This document shows positions 60,876 to 64,000 of a stretch of DNA of 64,000 nucleotides, one piece after another. Positions within the stretch are counted from its first letter, which is position 1; every line of letters begins with the position of its first letter. The stretch comes from Knoxdaviesia capensis (lineage: Eukaryota; Ascomycota; Sordariomycetes; Microascales; Gondwanamycetaceae). The stretch covers positions 1,169,755 through 1,233,754 of the forward strand of contig LNGK01000003.1 of assembly GCA_001510575.1 (NCBI GenBank), in the 5' to 3' direction. The position numbers and the translations under genes were made by a program. Under the pieces are notes generated by a model. That model did no database searches. It was not told the DNA's origin and worked only from the letters and a program-made list of their open reading frames with translations.

Positions 60876-62391
60876 ATGTCGAAACGCCGCAGTGAGGCGG
60901 CCGATGGCCTGCCGCTAAAGGGCGGCGACCGGCCGGAGCCCATGGACATTGATGGCGCCGAGCACGAGGCTGGCGATTTCGCCGACGAGTTCGAGGACGA
61001 GTTCGAGAGCGAAGACGAGATCTTCGAGGCCGGCGTCGACGGCCGCCCAGATGCCGAGCGCGAGGCTGACGAGAAGGCCGGCGGTAGGCACAATCCTGTT
61101 TACTCTTGTCCACCACTCACGCTAACACCTAGAAGCCATGGCTGTCGACTCGGGCACCTTTATCGTCGGCCGCTCCAAGCTTGAGGACGGAGAGGTGCTT
61201 GTCCCCGATACCAGCGCCTACACCATGCTGCACAGCCTGAGCACGCCGTGGCCGTGCCTATCCTTCGACATCGTCCGCGACCACCTCGGCGACAACCGCA
61301 CCACCTACCCCGCCACGATGTACGCCGTTGCGGGCACCCAGGCCGACTCTGCGCACAGCGACGACAACAGCCTGATGGTGATGAAGCTCAGCGGTCTTTC
61401 GCGGGTTGAGCACAACGCTGACTCCGACTCCGACTCCGACTCGGACGGCGAGGACGCCGACCCGATCCTCGAGTCCAAGCAGGTTCCCCTTCCAGCGACC
61501 ACGAACCGCGTCCGCACCCACCAACTCACGCGTGCCGGCTCGGCCGCGTCGACGCTGTCGGCATCGATGCTCGAGAACGCCACCGTGCTGATCCACGACC
61601 TTACCCCCCACCTCGCCTCGTTCGACTCGCCCGGCTCCATCGTCACCCCGGCGCAGAACAGCCCCATGCACACAATCAAGACCCATCGGTCGGAGGGCTA
61701 TGCGGTGGACTGGTCTCCCCTTCGCGCGCAGGAGCCGCATCTGCTTACGGGCGACAACGACGGCGTCATCTTCCTCACCACCCTAGCCGACAACGGCCGC
61801 TGGACGACGTTTGAAAAGCCGTTCCGCGGCCACACCAGCAGCGTCGAGGACATCCAGTGGAGCCCGTCCGAGCAGTCGGTGTTTGCCTCGGCGTCCAGCG
61901 ACGGCACCGTGCGCATCTGGGACGTGCGCAGCAAGAGCCGCAAGCCGGCGCTCACCGTCCAGGTCAGCTCCGTCGATGTCAACGTTATTTCGTGGTCGCG
62001 CCAGACCTCCCACCTGCTGGCGTCGGGCGACGACGCCGGTGTCTGGGCCGCCTGGGACCTGCGCCAGTGGAAGAGCGGCGGAGCCACGCCCACGCCTGTT
62101 GCCAGCTTCGATTTCCACACCGAGCAGATCACCAGCATCGAGTGGCACCCGACCGACGACAGCATCGTCGCCGTGGCCGCCGGCGACAACACCGTCACGC
62201 TGTGGGACCTGGCCGTCGAGCTGGACGACGAGGAGAGCCGCGACACGGCCGGCGTGCAGGACATTCCCCCGCAGCTGCTCTTTGTGCACTACCTGCGCGA
62301 CGTCAAGGAGTTGCACTGGCACCCCCAGATCCTCGGCAGCCTGATGGCCACTGGCGAGCAGTTCAGCGTGTTCCGTACCATCAGTCTGTAA
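60876..62391 (+). CDS. RRB1: Rrb1/GRWD1, ribosome biogenesis WD40 chaperone
   Basis: Two exons, 60,876-61,083 and 61,133-62,391, with a 49-bp intron (GTAGGC, GCTAAC branch, CCTAG); 488 aa. Without the intron the second exon would start at an internal ATG, so the acidic N-terminus would be lost. Residues 1-68 are strongly acidic (DEFEDEFESEDEIFEAG). Next comes the CAF1C/H4-binding-type segment (YTMLHSLSTPWPCLSFDI). An acidic Ser-Asp repeat lies near residues 165-177. A WD40 propeller occupies about 235-485 (GHTSSVEDIQW, SASSDGTVRIWDV, VAAGDNTVTLWDL). Rrb1 binds ribosomal protein L3 in the nucleolus and supports 60S assembly; GRWD1 is the animal counterpart. Domain order, length and acidic patches fit. 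It converges with the methyltransferase gene 194 bp away. Confidence 0.92.
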
Positions 62392-62585
62392 CCGCCGCCG
62401 ATAATATAGCCACCGGCAAGCAGTTCAGGCACCATCACAGCAGAAATGATTTAACGAATGGGCAAGGAAAAGCATGGTTTTATTCATTTTTTCAAATAGT
62501 AAAAGACTCGTGATATAGAAATGGAGACACTCACGCCGCTTGTGACATAGACGCAATTGAAGACACCCGTCGCTATGCTCAGAGG
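62392..62585. other. Convergent intergenic space
   Basis: 194 bp between RRB1 (+) and the methyltransferase gene (-); shared 3' region only. Confidence 0.55.
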
Positions 62586-64000
62586 CTAACCCCCCAGTGG
62601 CTTGCGGCCCCGGATGAAGCGGTACGTCGTGATCAGCCGCAGCTCCTTGTTGTTGCGGAACTCCCGCTTGACACCCTCCACCAGGACGCGCACCTGCTCG
62701 GGCGAGTAGTTCCACACGCGCGTGAACAGCGCCGGCGTGTGCGACTCGACCGACATTTGCATGTGCACCAGCTCGTACCGGCCCAGGTCCTTGAGAATCG
62801 GGTCCTTGGCCCACGGCCCAATCGGGATCTGCGGCAGTTAGTAATCCGGCTAGACAGTTTCGGGTTCGAACACACACACACAACTTACCCGGTAGATGTC
62901 TTCGACAACCTCCTCAAAGCCGGCATCCTGGATCCACTGCTTGTGGAACTTGGCCACGTTGATCTGCTTGCCAAACTGCAGGCTGGCGGCGTCCAGGCGC
63001 TCAACCCACTCCATGGTCCACGGCGCGCGGTCGCAGCTGTCGTCGTCGCTGAAGATCCACGCGTCGTACTCCTGCATCTCGAGCCAGCCGCCCGGCTTGA
63101 GGTTGTCCAGCACGCGGCTGTAGAACTGCGGCCAGTCGGCCACCGTGCCGCCCAGCGCGCGGCCGTGGATGTAGTCGAAGCGCTCGTCGGGCGTGTACGT
63201 CCACTCGTCCTCGTAGTCGTCGACGTGGAAGCGGCAGTTCTCCGGGACCCACTCGGGCTGGATGGGCGACAGATCCACCCCCGACACGGACGCGTGTGGC
63301 AGATCGTCGGCCATGTCGATCGCCCAGATGCCCGTGCCGCACCCCAGGTCGAGGATGCGGAAGTTGTCGGCGGCCGTCGGCTTCTTCAGCGGCGCCGTGT
63401 ACAGCGCGCCGCGCAGCAGCAGCCGCCAGATGTGGTGCTGCAGGTCCAGCCGCTCCTGTTCGGCGTCGTCATTCGGCAGCACGTACTGCCCCTGGCGGAA
63501 CGCGTGGTACCGCCGGCCGTTCTCGTACGTGTAGTTGTAGATTGACGATGTGATCGACGCCGTGCGAGTCGACCCGGCCTCGGAGCCGTACGTCGAATCC
63601 TCGCCGTCGTGGTCTTGGTCGAGCTGGGTGTTGGGGTCAGTGTTAGAGGTGTCGCTGATTTGTAATCATGGCGCAAAATCATCTCGAGCTGTCCAGATCG
63701 CAGAACTGGTTGGCCCCCAAATGATGCGTCTCAGATGCCGCGGAAACAATGGTCCACAGGGCCACATAATGCCTCGCAGAAAGAATCATTTAGACAACGA
63801 TCCGTCGCAGATTCGAACAATACGTCGCATAAAATCAGGTGCGGAAATAATTATCTAGGTGCTTCGTTGCAAAACCATGGCAAACCAATGCAATCGCCCG
63901 TCGCACAAACGACCCCAGGATTCAACTTACATCGACCTGCAATGGAACAGGATTCTCCTCGTCGTGCAGCGGCGTCTGTTGCACGACCGGCGGCGCTGGC
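62586..64000 (-). CDS. LaeA-like S-adenosylmethionine methyltransferase, 5' end off the window
   Basis: Three exons visible: 63,931-64,000 (partial), 62,889-63,623 and 62,586-62,828. Introns: 307 bp (63,624-63,930; GTAAGT donor, CTAAC, CCCAG) and 60 bp (62,829-62,888; GTAAGT, ACTAAC, CGCAG). Before the catalytic domain, YENGRRYHAFRQGQYVLPND then DLQHHIW is the signature of the fungal LaeA-like family. The class I motif ILDLGCGTGIWAIDMAD lies near 63,310-63,360, followed by GVDLSPIQP, and NLKPGGWLEMQEY lies near 63,065-63,105. The C-terminus ends TTYRFIRGRKPLGG. Such proteins include LaeA, a nuclear regulator of secondary metabolism, and many paralogues of unknown substrate; this one cannot be assigned among them. 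The first intron is long for this window, so an extra small exon there is possible. Confidence 0.88.

Overview
The window looks like nuclear DNA of a filamentous ascomycete (Pezizomycotina). Two things show this. The gene models on the right have short introns of about 49-90 bp with GTRNGY donors and CTAAC-type branch sites. The left 50 kb is saturated with the scars of repeat-induced point mutation (RIP): CpA and TpG are nearly absent, TpA is in excess, CpG is retained, and almost no reading frame is open. The species cannot be named from the sequence alone.

Left block, 1 to about 50,130: nested, mutated repeats. A Copia element cut by the window edge (1-3460) is followed by a minisatellite (3461-3795) and a satellite of about 20 monomers of about 238 bp (about 4020-8935, with a 214-base gap). 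Next comes a decayed RecQ-like helicase of the telomere-linked type (about 9000-12,049 and 17,703-19,640). It is split by a complete Copia element (12,055-17,697) with 344-bp LTRs and a GATAT target duplication. A second array, of hairpin-rich 41-56 bp monomers (19,660-21,987 and 31,782-34,172), is split by a complete Ty3/gypsy element (21,988-31,781; 283-bp LTRs; CTAG duplication). A third region holds an older gypsy copy (34,489-35,848 plus 42,301-49,733). It was interrupted by a gag-less gypsy copy in the opposite orientation (35,849-42,296; ACGC duplication). A last gypsy end with one LTR (about 49,783-50,131) closes the block.

Right block, about 50.5-64 kb: ordinary GC-rich euchromatin with seven protein genes. 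In order they are: a RING protein with two SUMO-interacting motifs (+); Dom34/pelota for ribosome rescue (-); a single-pass membrane protein with a Cys-rich PAN-like outer domain (-); a 993-aa WD40 protein with a C-terminal zinc ribbon (+); a small thioredoxin with a WCPPC active site (-); Rrb1/GRWD1, the ribosome biogenesis WD40 chaperone (+); and a LaeA-like methyltransferase (-) whose 5' end runs off the window. I reconstructed exon structures for four multi-exon genes from splice sites and frame continuity.

The genes do not form an operon-like unit. Dom34 and Rrb1 both serve the ribosome, but each has its own promoter region. The helicase fossil and the stacked arrays suggest a subtelomeric or other heterochromatic block next to normal gene space. 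That placement is inference.
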